Of a stretch of DNA of 64,000 nucleotides, positions 44,092-55,906 are shown piece after piece. The position numbers and the translations under genes were made by a program. Position 1 is the first letter of the stretch. Every line of letters starts with the position of its first letter. Source of the DNA: Sophora flavescens (Eukaryota; Streptophyta; Magnoliopsida; Fabales; Fabaceae); contig CM061064.1 of NCBI GenBank assembly GCA_030762895.1, forward strand, positions 242,145,909 through 242,209,908. Direction: 5' to 3'. A model generated the notes under the pieces. That model had not been told where the DNA came from. It was given only the letters and a program-made list of their open reading frames with translations, and searched no databases.

Positions 44092-47000
44092 GGCCCATTT
44101 AAGTGAAGGAAAATCATGGACTGCGCACTGATCCGTGCCAGAGAACTCGGGAACCAATTTAGCCTTGATTTTGGCCTAATTAAACAATTCTTGTGAAACC
44201 TGAAATTGTAGGTCTCTTCCTTATCTTTCTAGGGTCAGCAAGATCACCAAAATCCGATATTTGTAGCTCTAGTTATGCTCTGCGCAAGGCAACTAGGTCA
44301 GTATGAGTGAAAAACCCGAAAATTAACAACATTTAGCAATTAAGCCTAATAATGTAAAAGCAAAAACAATGATTATAAAAGTTATCTAATTTCCGTCTCT
44401 CTCTTGATTGTACGGCGGTAAACTACAATTTATGGTTATTAATCCTGACCTAACCCTAGACCAAATTAAGGGCCTCTGAATAAGCATTCCAACATGGTAT
44501 CATATGCCTTAATTGGGCTTAAGATGAGTAAGTTAGGCCCATTTAAGTGAAGGAACATCAAGGACTGCGCACTGATCCACACCATAGAACTAGGGACCCA
44601 ATTTAGCCTTGATTTTGGCCTAATTTGACAATTCTTGTGACACCTGAAATTGTAGGTCTCTTCCTTATCTTTCTAGAGACAGCAAGAACACCAAAATCCG
44701 ATATCTGTAGCTCTAGTTATGCTCTGCGCAAGGCAGCAAGGTCAGGATGAGTGAAAAATCCGAAAATTGACAAAGTTTATCAATTAATCCCAATAATGTA
44801 AAAGCAAAAATAATGATTGTAAAAGTTTTTTAATTTTTGTTCTCTCTGGCTTGTGCGGCTGTAAACTGCTATTTATGCTTATTAATCCTGACCTAACCCT
44901 AGAACAAATTAAGGGCCTCTGAATAAGCTTTCCAACAAAGTATCATATGCCTTAATTGGGATTTAGATGAGTAAGTTAGGCCCATTTAAGTGAAGGAAGA
45001 TCATGGACTGCGCACTGAACCGCGCTAGGGAACTAGGGACCCAATTTAGCCTTGATTTTGGCCTAATTTAACAATTCATGTGAAACATAAAATTGTAGGT
45101 CTATTCCTTATCTTTCTAGGGACAGCAAGATCACCAAAATCCGATATCTGCAGCTATAGTTATGCTCTGTGGAAGGCAACGAGGTCAGGATGAGTGAAAA
45201 ATCCGAAAATTAATAATGTTTAGCAATTAAGCCCAATAATGTAAAAGCAAAAACAATGATTGTAAAAGTTCTCTAATTTCCATCTCTCTCTGGCTTGTGC
45301 GGCTGTAAAATGCTATTTATGCTTATTAATCCTGACCTAACCCTAGACCAAATTAAGGGCCTCTGAAAAACCTTTCCAACAAGGTATCATATGTCTTAAT
45401 TAGGCTTAAGATGAGTAAGTTAGGCCCATTTAAGTGAAGGAACATCATAGACAACGCACTGATCCGCGCCCGAGAACTCGAGACCCAATTTAGCCTTGAT
45501 TTTGACCTAATTTGACAATGCTTGTGAAACCTGAAATTGTAGGTCTCTTCCTTATTTTCTAGGGATAGCAAGAACACCAAAATCCGATATTTGTAAATCT
45601 AGTTATGCTTTGCACAAGGCAACAAGGTCAGGACGAGTGAAAAATCCGAAAATTAACATTGTCTAGCGATTAAGCCCAATATTGTAATAGCTTAAACAAT
45701 GATTGTAAAAGTTGTCTAATATTCGTCTCTCTCTAGGTTGTGCGAGTAAACTGCTATTTATATTTATTAATCCTGACCTAACCCTAGACCAAATTAATGG
45801 CCTCCGAATAAGCTTTCCAACAAGGTATCATAGGCCTTAATTTGGCATAAGATGAGTAAGTTAGGCCTATTTAAGTGAAGGAACATCATGGATCTGCGCA
45901 TTGATACGCGCTGAGAGAACTCGGGACCCAATTTAGCCTTGATTTTGACCTAATCTGACAATGCTTGTGAAACCTGAAATTGTAGGTCTCTTCCTTATTT
46001 TCTAGGGATAGCAAGAGCACCAAAATCCGATATCTGTAGCTCAAGTTATGCTCTGTGCAAGGCAAAAAGGTCAGGATGAGTGAAAAATCTGAAAATTAAT
46101 AATGTTTAGAAATTAAGCCCAATAATGTAAAATCAAAAACATTGATTGTAAAAGTTGTCTAACTTCCGTCTCTCTCTGGCTTGTGAGGCTTTAAAATTCT
46201 ATTTATGCTTATTAATCATGACCTAACCCTAAACCAAATTAAGGTCCTGTGAATAAGCTTTCCAAAAAGGTATCATATGTCTTAATTGGGCTTAAGATGA
46301 GTATGTTTGGCCCGTTTAAGTGAAGGAACATCATCGACTACACACTGATCCGCTACGACAACTCGGGACCCAATTTAGACTTGATTTTGACCTAATTTGA
46401 CAATGCTTGTGAAACCTGAAATTGTAGGTCTCTTCCTTAGTTTCTAGGGATAGCAAGAGCACCAAAATCCGATATCTGCAACTCTAGTTATGCTCTGCGC
46501 AAGGCAACAAGGTCAGGATGAGTGAAAAATCCGAAAATTAACAATGTTTATCAATTAAGCCCAATAATGTAAAATCAAAAACAATGATTGTAAAAGTTGT
46601 CTAATTTCCGTCTCTCTCTGGCTTGTGCGGAAGTAAACCTCTATTTATGCTTATTAATCCTGACCTAACCCTAGACCAAATTAAGGGCCTCTGAATAAGC
46701 TTTCCATCAAGGTATCATATGCCTTAATTTGGCTTAAGATGAGTAAGTTAGGCCTATTTAAGTGAAGGAACATCATGGATCGTCTCGATCCGTTCCAGAG
46801 AACTCGGGACCCAATTTAGCCTTGATTTTGACCTAATTTGACAATTCTTGTGAAACCTGGAATTGTAGGTCTCTTCCTTGTCTCTCTAGGGACAGCAAGA
46901 TCACCAAAATCGGATATCGTAGCTCTAGTTCTGCTCTGTGCAAGGTAACAAGGTCAGGATGAGTGAAAAATTCGAAAATTAACAATGTTTAACAATTAAG

Positions 47001-48664
47001 CCCAATAATGTAAAAGCAAAAACAATGATCGTAAAAGTTGTCTAATTTCCGTCTCTCTCTGGCTTGTGCGGCCGTAAAATGCTATTTATGCTTATTAATC
47101 CTGACCTAACCCTAGACCAAATTAAGAGCCTCCGAATAAGCTTTACAACAAGGTATCATATGCCTTAATTGGGCTTAAGATGAGTAAGATAGGCCCATTA
47201 AAGTGAAGGAACATCATGGACTGTGCACTTATCCGTGCCAGAGATCTTGGTACCCAATTTAGTGTTGATTTTGGTCTAATTTGACAATTCTCGTGAAACA
47301 TGAAATTATAGGTCTCTTCCTTATCTTTCTAGGGACAGCAAGATTACCAAAATCCGATATTTGTAGCTCTAGTTATGCTCTGCGCTGAGGCAATATGGTC
47401 GGGATGAGTGAAAAATCCAAAAATTAACAATGTTTAGAAATTAAGCCCAATAATGTAATAGCAAAAACAATGATTGGAAAAAGTTGTCTAATTTCCGTCT
47501 CTCTCTCGCCTGCGCGGCTATAAACTGCTATTTAAGCTTATTTATTCTGACCTAACTTTAGACATATATTAAGGGCCTCTGAATAAGCTTTCCAACAAGG
47601 TATCATATGCCTTAATTGGGCTTAAGATGCTTAAGTTAGGCCCATTTAAGTGAAGGAATATCAAGGGCTACGCACTGATCCATGCCAGAGAATTCGGGAC
47701 CTAATTTAGCCTTGATATTTTCCTAATTTGACAATTCGCGGGAAACTTGAAATTGTAGGTCTCTTCCTTATCTTTCTAGGGACAGCAACATCACCAAAAT
47801 CCGATATTTGTAGCTCTAGTTATGCCCTGTGCTAGGCAACAATGTCAGGATGAGTGAAAAATCAGAAAATTAACAACGTTTAGCAATTAAGCCCAATATT
47901 TGGAAAAGCAAAAACAATGATTGTAAAAGTTGTCTAACTTCCGCCTCTCTTTTTCTTGTGCAGCTGTAAACTGCTATTTATGCTTACTAATCCTGAGCTA
48001 ACCCTAGACCAAATTAAGGGACTATGAATAAGCTTTCCAACAAGGTATCATATGCCTTAATTGGGCTTAAGATGAGTAAGTTAGGCCCATTTAAATGAAG
48101 GAACATCATGGACTGCGCACTGATCCGCGCCAGAGAACTCGGGACCCAATTTAACCTTGATTTTGGCCTAATTTGACAATTCTCGTGATACCTGAAATTG
48201 TAGGTCTCTTCCTTATCTTTCTAGGGACAGCAAGATCACCAAAATCCGATATCTGTAGCTCTAGTTATGCTCTGTGCAAGTCAACAAGGTTAGGATGAGT
48301 GAAAAATCCGAAAATTAACAATGTTTAGCAATTAAGCCCAATAATGTAAAAGGAAAAACAATGATTGTAAAAGTTATCTAATTTCTGTCTCTCTCTTGTT
48401 TGTCCGGCTGTAAACTTCTATTTATGCTTATTAATCCTGACCAAACCCTAGACCAAATTAAGGGCCTCTGAATAAGCTTTCCAACAAGGTATCATATTTC
48501 TTAATTGAGCTTAAGATGAGTAAGTTAGGACCATTTAAGTGAAGGAACATCATGGACTGTGCACCGATCCACGCTAGAGAATTCGTGCACCAATTTAGCC
48601 TTGATTTTGAACTAATTTGAGAATTCTTGTGAAACCTGAAATTGTAGGTCTCTTCCTTATTTTT
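44092..48664. repeat. 450-bp satellite array, about 10 monomers
   Basis: Same satellite and orientation. The array stops abruptly at about 48664 within the word CTTCCTTATCTTTCTAGGG, which here reads CTTCCTTATTTTTGTAGGTC before unrelated DNA begins. Monomers near 45890 and 46783 have disturbed versions of the ATGGACTGCGCACTGATCC segment. No genes. Confidence 0.94.
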
Positions 48665-49031
48665 GTAGGTCATATAAAACGATGAGGTAAAAAGTATATA
48701 CGGGAGTTGAGTTAAAATATTGAACTACTTTTGCTTAGAAGGATGTGAAGCCTAACTGGATTCTCATACAGGGAAGGATTTTAGTAACCATTATAATCAT
48801 GAAAACTGGTACAAACAAGTGGAAGTCCAGTATGTGAATTAAATATAGGAGTTTATATTACTTGATTAATTAAATAAATAAAAGTAAGTGACCTGTGTGA
48901 TTAAAAAAACCATCCTTAACAATTAAATTTGATTGGTCTTAAATGAGTCTGGAGAAAGGTTTAAAGTTCAGAGTTCAAATTAAAGTTAATCAAAGATTTT
49001 TGTTACATTTTCCTTAAATTTTAAGTTTTTT
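48665..49031. other. Non-satellite, non-coding DNA
   Basis: AT-rich sequence unrelated to the satellite, starting TGTAGGTCATATAAAACG. The TG start directly at the satellite boundary could be the edge of an inserted element, but I found no matching end or target duplication. No coding frame is present. Confidence 0.4.
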
Positions 49032-49304
49032 CCTAATAATTTTTTTTGCTAATAATTTTTTTTTGAATTTATATGTATACAATAACAGTGTAAAGTTTTT
49101 TATTCACGTCAACCAATCATAAATTGGCAAACAGTAAAAGTAGAGTTGTCATGTTCTTGATGTTTTAATTTTTATATACTCATATTTTAATGTATATATA
49201 ATTTAATATTTTTTATTTATATTTATTTTAATATTTTTCGATTCCAACCGAATCAAACCAAACCAATTTTAGTTGGTTCGGATATTGTTATTCACTTTTT
49301 TAAA

Positions 49305-49305
<1 letters not shown>

Positions 49306-49381
<76 letters not shown>
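49306..49381. repeat. (TA)n microsatellite
   Basis: An uninterrupted TA dinucleotide run of about 76 bp in unit 1. It sits after the block GATATTGTTATT...TTT, whereas the runs in units 2 (50329-50350) and 3 (51479-51508) sit before the AATATTTTTC block, so the expansions are independent. Confidence 0.97.
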
Positions 49382-49382
<1 letters not shown>

Positions 49383-50177
49383 CCGAGGAAAGGTAGCAAA
49401 GCTATCGCGTTTCTTGAAAAAGTTTAGGGTCGTTAGACTCAAACCAATAATTCGATGAATTTGAAAATCCGAACCAACCAAATAAATTGGTTCGTTATTT
49501 TCCTTTTTTATGCATGGCTCAGAATTGAACCAAACTCAAAGGTCATTAATTCGGTTATTTTGGAACCGAACCAATTACTATTCTAAATTATTTAAATTAT
49601 TTTGTCAACCGGTATATTATTTTGAATTATTTAAATTTATTTATTTATTTTTTAAACATATATTCTTTATAATATATTTTTCTAAAAATTTATTTTTTCC
49701 CGAATTAGATTTTTCTAATTTACTTTTTTTTAAATGATTTTTTTAAAATATTTTTGTTTTCTAATTAATTTTATTTTTCTATTTTTTTTGAATATTTTTT
49801 TTCTAATTATTATTTTCCTATTTTTCTTTAAATATTTTTTATATAATTTTTTTATAATTTTTTCAAATATATTTTTTCCTAATTTTGGTTATTTTTTTAA
49901 AATATATATTTTTCTAAGTAATTTTTATTTTTTTGTAATTAATTTTATTTTTCTAATTTTCTAAAAACTATTTTTTCATAAATGTTTTTTTCCAAATTTA
50001 TTTAAATATTTTTTTCTAATTATTTTTGGCTTAATTTTTTTTAACTTACTTTTTCCTATTAAAATATTTTTTTATAATTAATTTTTTTATTTTTTTTACG
50101 ATTTCCTTAATTTTTTTAAAAAATATCCTAATAATTTTTTTTGCTAATACTTTTTTTTTGAATTTATTTGTATAAAC

Positions 50178-50206
50178 TGACAATGTAAAGTTTTTTTACA
50201 CTGTCA
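50178..50206. repeat. Hairpin (MITE-like inverted repeat), unit 2
   Basis: TGACAATGTAAA and TTTACACTGTCA form a 12-bp inverted repeat with one mismatch around a 5-bp T-rich loop. The equivalent in unit 3 is at 51319-51347, and a decayed form lies at about 49085-49115. Confidence 0.65.
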
Positions 50207-51318
50207 ACCAATAATAAATTGACAAACAGTAAAAGTAGAATTGTCGTGTTCCTGATGTTTTAATTTTTATATACTTATATTTTAATGTATATATAATTTA
50301 ATAGTTTAAAATTTAATATTTTATAGATTATATATATATATATATATATTAATATTTTTCAGTTCGAATCGAATCAAACAAAACCAATTTTAATTGATTC
50401 AGATATTGTTATTGACTTTTTAAATTTTATAATTTATTTTTTGTTTTAAAATAATTTTAACCAGGAAAGGTAGCAAAGCTACAGTGTTCTTCGAAAAAGT
50501 TTAGAATCGTAAGAGTCGAACCAATAATTCGATGAATTTGAAAATCTGAAACAACCAATTAAATTGGTGCTTTTTTTTCTTTTTGTGCACGACTCCGAAT
50601 TGAACCAAACCCAATGGTCATTAATTCGGTTATTTTAGAACCGAACCAATTACAATATTTTAATATTTATATATTTTTAATATTCAATATGTATATCAAT
50701 TTATCAATTAATAACTTTTCTTCTCAATTTTCATATTATGAGAAGGAGTTGTCAACAGTGGATTATTTTGGAATATTTAAATTTATTAATTTATTTTTAA
50801 ACATATATTCTCTATAATATTTTTCTAATTTTTTTTCGAATGAGTATTTTTCTAATTTACATTTTTAAATAATTTTATAAAATATTTTTGTTTTATAATT
50901 AATTTTATTTTTCTAATTTTTTAATATTTTTTATAATTATAATTTTCCTATTTTTTAAAATATTTTTATATATATTTTTTCCTAATTTTTTGTTATTTTT
51001 TTAAATATATATTTTTTCTAATTAATTTCCATTTTTTAAATTAATTTTATTATTCTAATTTTTTTAAATCAATTTTTTCCTAGTTATTTGTTTCCTAATT
51101 TTTTTAAAAAATATTTTTTTCATTATTTTTTTTCTAATTAATTTTCTTTGAATTGTTTTTTAATTTAGTTTTTCCTTTTAAAATCTTTTTTTCATAGTTA
51201 ATTTTTTAAATTATTATTATTTTAAAAATTTCTCTAAGTTTTCCTTAAGTTTTCAAAAAAAATTCCTAATAAATTTTTTCTTGCTAATACTTTCTTTTTT
51301 GAATTTTTCTGTATAAAC

Positions 51319-51347
51319 TGACAGTGTAAATTTTTTTTGCACTGTCA
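51319..51347. repeat. Hairpin (MITE-like inverted repeat), unit 3
   Basis: TGACAGTGTAAA and TTTGCACTGTCA pair with one mismatch, at a different position from unit 2. Words of this kind (ACTGTCAACCAAT beside TTTACACTGTC) recall short repeats common in legume genomes; that link is from memory and unverified. Confidence 0.6.
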
Positions 51348-51468
51348 ACCAATAATAAATTGACAAATAGTAAAAGTAGAATTGTCGTGTTCTTGATGTT
51401 TTAATTTTTGTATACTTACATTTTAATATATATATAATTTAATAGTTTAAAATTTAATATTTTATAGA

Positions 51469-51511
<43 letters not shown>

Positions 51512-52255
51512 TTTTTCGGTTCGAATCGAATCAAACTAAACCAATTTTAATTGGTTCGGATATTGCTATTGACTTTTTCAAGTTTATAAATTTTTTTTGT
51601 TTTTAAATATTTTTTGCTAGGAAAGGTGGCAAAGCTACAGTGTTCTTCGAAAATGTTTAGGATCGTAAGACTCGAACCAATAATTGGATGAATTTGAAAA
51701 TCCGAAACAACCAATTAAATTGGTTCTTTTTTTCTTTTTTGTGCACGATTCCAAATTGAACCAAACCCAATGGTCATTAATTCGGTTATTTTGGAATCGA
51801 ACCAATTACAATATTTTGATATTTATATATATTTTAATATTCAATATGTATATTACTTTATCAATTAACAACTTTTCTTCTACTGTTCCTGTAACTATAG
51901 AAGGAGTTGTCAACTCGGGGATTATTTTGGATTATTTGAATTTATTTATTTATTTATTAAACATATATTATTTATAATATTTTTTAAAATATTCATTTTT
52001 CTGACTCAAATTGAACCAAACCCAATGGTCTTAAATTCGGTTATTTTTAATTTGAACCGAACCAATTACTATATTTTAATATTTATATATTTTAGTATTC
52101 AATATGTATATCACTTTATCAATTAACACCTTTTCATCTACTATTCCTGTAACAGTAGAATGAGTTGTCAACTGGTGGGTTATTTTGGATTATTTAAATT
52201 TATTTATTTATTTATTTATTTTTTAAACATATATTCTTTATAATATTTTAAAAAA

Positions 52256-53289
52256 ATTATTTTTTCCGAATTAGTTTTTTTCTAGTTTACTTTTTTTAAA
52301 ATGTTTATTTTTGTAATTGATTTTTTTTTAAAAAAATGTTTTCTGATTAATTTTATTTTTATAATTTTTTGAATATTTTTTTTCTAATTATTATTTTCCT
52401 ATTTTTAAAATATTTTTATATACTTTTCTAATTTTTTTATTTTGTTTTCGAAATTTTTTTCCTTATTTACTTTTTTATTTTTCTAATATACGTATTGACA
52501 TAAATAGGCAGAATTATTCATAATTTGTATTTTTTTCTATATCATTGCCTTTTTTTTTTTCTATTTTAAATAATAGATCTATATCTATATTAATTAATAA
52601 GGAAATACTCATTTTAGTGTAGCACAATGGTACAAGCCACATTTCAAGTGATGAATTTTTTTTTTTTTTTCTTTCTAAAATTTATATATTTTTTGTTTTA
52701 AAATATTTCCAAACCGGTAAGGTACAATGTTTTGGGAGTTAAACACAACAATCTCTGAATTGATATAAATAGAGGTAGAGCTATTTTATATTTACTAATC
52801 CTATTTTTCTACATCCTTGCCTTTGTTTTTTCTATTTTAAATAATAAATCTATATCTATACTAAATAATAAGGGAATTGATGATTTTCTAATAAAGTGAC
52901 ACATGTGTAAGCACCACATGATTTAAGAGGATTAGTTGATCATTAGTAATAATCAAAGAGCAACACTTAACACATAGTGTTATATTACGTATTGTAATAT
53001 CATTTTAAAATAAAAATAATATTCTATTCTTTACACTCAAATTATAGATAAAATCGTTTCAAGGTTTTCTCTGATAAGCTTCTTGTCTATAAATAAAAAG
53101 CCTTGGAGATGAATGAGTACCACCATTATGGATGAGAATGAAATATTGAAAGCAATGTGTGAAATAAGTCGAGAAAATGTTTGACATAATAGACTTAATT
53201 TGGGATAAAGGGAAAAAAAAGTTTCGTACATAAATATTTAATATTATGATCTTTTCTATGATGTTTCATAAATATGTGGATTAATATGG
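52256..53289. other. AT-rich non-coding DNA with a diverged direct repeat
   Basis: Positions 52493-52603 and 52758-52872 are diverged direct copies (TTGACATAAATAG against TTGATATAAATAG; shared CTATTTTAAATAATA and CTATATCTATA words). The words TCTATATCTATACTAAATAA slightly resemble Helitron 5' ends, but no CTRR end or hairpin was found. No gene is seen. Confidence 0.45.
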
Positions 53290-53306
53290 AACACACACAC
53301 ACACAC

Positions 53307-53373
<67 letters not shown>
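53290..53373. repeat. Compound (AC)n(AT)n microsatellite
   Basis: About 17 bp of AC repeat runs into about 65 bp of AT repeat. Reading frames through it give only Ile/Tyr repeats. Confidence 0.97.
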
Positions 53374-53377
<4 letters not shown>

Positions 53378-54348
53378 TTTCATGAATCTGAGTTATTAGA
53401 ATTTCTAATATTTGATGAATATATATGTGGTTGCTGTATTGTTGAATTGTGAGACTGGTTGAGCGTGACATGAGTCATGGCTATATATATGAGAAACTAC
53501 TTTAATAAAAGAAATATAAGGATACGGAAGAATGGAAAAATGATTTTTAGCTTTTTTGGAAAGTAGAAAGGAAACACAAAGGACCTAGATTCGTCTTTGA
53601 GGTTTTGGACCAGATTCGATACGGTGAGCGGACTCAGCCTTTCCTTTGCAAGGACCTAGAGTTCCGAGACGTCGGACTAGAGTCTACTGATAAAAGATTT
53701 TGAAAAATCTTTAATAAGAATTTCAAAAGCTCATTTGATATTAAAGTTTGATTAATATATGAAAAGATGATCTGGCAGACGTGCTGTTGTTATCGAGTTA
53801 CAGTTTTCACATAGGGTGGACTGATAAATTTGATAGTTACGGACCAAAGGCATATCCTTGGGCTTTTGGGTCTTTAGGGACATTCGGACTCGAACTTCAC
53901 GTAATGATTGGGGCTTTACAACCTCTTGTCGTGGAAATCGACTACCCTACACGAATGTACTCAATAGAGGACTATCAAATATTACATAGGTGATACGCGA
54001 AATCCTAGAACAATTGGGGAAAGGACCCAGTGGAGAGGCCACCCAACGCGAAACAATTGTGTTATAGGAAATATCGCGGCCTATCATACTCGAGGAAGGG
54101 TTAGATCTCCAGAGATTTTATTAGAAAGTGGATATTGAAGTGTTAACCAAAACATCAAGAATAAAGTCCTAAATGTAACAATCTTATGATATGTATATTA
54201 TTATATTTATATGAGTTTTTTACTTTGATATTTTTTATGATGTTTATGATGTTAAATAATATGACTACTACGTTTAAACTCATATTATTGGTACCTTACG
54301 CTTATAGTTTTTTTCTTTTTTTGTGGGAACCTTATATTGTATGTTTAG
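53374..54348. other. Unidentified moderately GC-rich non-coding stretch
   Basis: From about 53560 the base composition changes sharply from the AT-rich DNA to the left. Words such as GGACCTAGATTCG, GAGCGGACTCAGCC and GACGTCGGACTAGAG look like LTR or leader sequence of a gypsy element, but I cannot match them to a family. A 70-codon frame at 53781-53993 shows no recognisable domain. The T-rich segment ending TGTTTAG at about 54347 resembles a 3' splice site just before the next feature. Confidence 0.3.
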
Positions 54349-54894
54349 ATGGATCCGCACGACATGATACCATCGGACTTCCCAGTAATACGTTTTGTGT
54401 TTCATGATGAGGCCGACGCAGGGTCATTCACCCGAGACAAGGGGCTAACAAGGCCACCGCAAGCAATCTGGGGACAGGAGAGAGTCACCTCGATCACTCA
54501 AAGGTAGATTACCGGGGAGATTCCAGTTACCTCCGATCCGGGGAACTGCTTCGAACACCTGGTAGAGAGCTCCGGAAAATACCACCATCAATCGCCCCCA
54601 CAACCACCGTTTCTCGGTAGAAGACTAGAGCTCGCCCACTTCCCGACTCTCACTGCGTCATTTATGGCGAGAAGAGTGGGAGGATGATGATATGCTGGGT
54701 GCGAGGCACTTCACGAGGCAGATCTCATCGAGGAGGAGCGGAGGCCAAGGCCGAGAGGAGGATTTTCACACGATCCGTCGGACTGGGATGATCATGGAGG
54801 TCTCCCCCGATGGTCATATCTAGAGGGTCGCGGGTGTTGTGACTTAGTTCTTTTGGGTAGTTCTAACTCCAGATTTAGCCGTATATCCGGCTGA
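54349..54894 (+). pseudogene. Decayed GC-rich reading frame of unknown identity
   Basis: From ATG 54349 one frame runs 182 codons with only three stops: TAG at 54505-54507 and TGA TGA at 54685-54690. It is interrupted but not scrambled. The translation has a non-repetitive, protein-like composition (starts MDPHDMIPSDFPVIRFVFHD; later ADLIEEERRPRPRGG and DPSDWDDHGG). The GC content is well above that of its AT-rich surroundings. It could be an old gag-like or accessory ORF of a retroelement, or a captured gene fragment. I recognise no domain. The low stop count could also partly reflect base composition. Confidence 0.3.
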
Positions 54895-55052
54895 GTGAGA
54901 GCCAAGTTTTTGTTTAGTGACTTTCTGATGAACCTAATTTTTTGTATATCATCCATATGTGTGACTTATGTGCAGTATATATATTTTCTAACCTATTAAC
55001 TACGACATGAGTGACTCCCGATTATACGGTCCGGATAGAAATGATGCCTAGT

Positions 55053-55100
<48 letters not shown>

Positions 55101-55406
55101 ATGGCTCAGAGGCTTTTCTCTCACATGTAAATATAAGTATATTGGCAGTGGTTTTTGTTTGGGATGTTGAGATTACAAAAGGAGACTGCCAATTTTTTTA
55201 TGACTAAGGTTTTAAAAGTAATTTTCAAAAGTAACTAGAAATAGGTAATGTTTCTTTTCACGTTAAGTTGTAATATAAGGGAAAACCATGTAATACCGGG
55301 GAAGGTGTTACATGGGCCAGTTGAACTGACCAGATGGAAGATCTACACTGGTAGCAGTGGATTGCACTTGGAGTGCTAGCAACACACTTTCATAACACAC
55401 ACTTTT
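54895..55406. other. Non-coding DNA up to the gap, with a (TG)n run
   Basis: It contains a (TG)n microsatellite at 55057-55099 and ends at the N gap. GTAATACCGGGGAAGGTGTTACA (about 55290-55312) resembles the 3' end of a gypsy LTR, but no partner LTR or target duplication could be found. Nothing else is recognised. Confidence 0.4.
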
Positions 55407-55906
55407 NNNNNNNNNNNNNNNNNNNNNNNNNNNNNNNNNNNNNNNNNNNNNNNNNNNNNNNNNNNNNNNNNNNNNNNNNNNNNNNNNNNNNNNNNNNNNN
55501 NNNNNNNNNNNNNNNNNNNNNNNNNNNNNNNNNNNNNNNNNNNNNNNNNNNNNNNNNNNNNNNNNNNNNNNNNNNNNNNNNNNNNNNNNNNNNNNNNNNN
55601 NNNNNNNNNNNNNNNNNNNNNNNNNNNNNNNNNNNNNNNNNNNNNNNNNNNNNNNNNNNNNNNNNNNNNNNNNNNNNNNNNNNNNNNNNNNNNNNNNNNN
55701 NNNNNNNNNNNNNNNNNNNNNNNNNNNNNNNNNNNNNNNNNNNNNNNNNNNNNNNNNNNNNNNNNNNNNNNNNNNNNNNNNNNNNNNNNNNNNNNNNNNN
55801 NNNNNNNNNNNNNNNNNNNNNNNNNNNNNNNNNNNNNNNNNNNNNNNNNNNNNNNNNNNNNNNNNNNNNNNNNNNNNNNNNNNNNNNNNNNNNNNNNNNN
55901 NNNNNN
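55407..55906. other. Assembly gap, 500 Ns
   Basis: Exactly 500 Ns, separating non-satellite DNA on the left from satellite on the right. The true distance, and whether the two sides are adjacent in the genome, are unknown. Confidence 0.98.

Larger units (their letters stand above)
49032..52255. repeat. AT-rich tandem units of about 1.1 kb
   Basis: Three diverged tandem units begin CCTAATAAWTTTTTT at 49032, 50127 and 51265 (1095 and 1138 bp apart). Each unit carries, in order, TTGCTAATA, a hairpin segment ending CTGTCAACCAAT, a TA-rich run, AATCGAATCAAAC or similar, GGAAAGGTAGCAAAGCTA, ATTCGATGAATTTGAAAAT, GAACCAAACCCAATGGTC and TTAATTCGGTTATTTT. Unit 3 has an extra internal duplication of about 254 bp (from 51753 and from 52007). 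The T- and A-rich filler between them varies in length. Short predicted proteins here are low-complexity Phe/Leu/Ile readings. Confidence 0.75.

Noticed and set aside
49269..49964. Tyr/Ile- and Phe-rich frames over the TA microsatellite and T-rich filler
   Set aside because: Low-complexity translations of simple sequence, present on both strands.
52842..52872. Possible Helitron 5' end (TCTATATCTATACTAAATAA)
   Set aside because: It does not start at an A-T insertion site in a convincing way, and no CTRR end with hairpin was found within reach.
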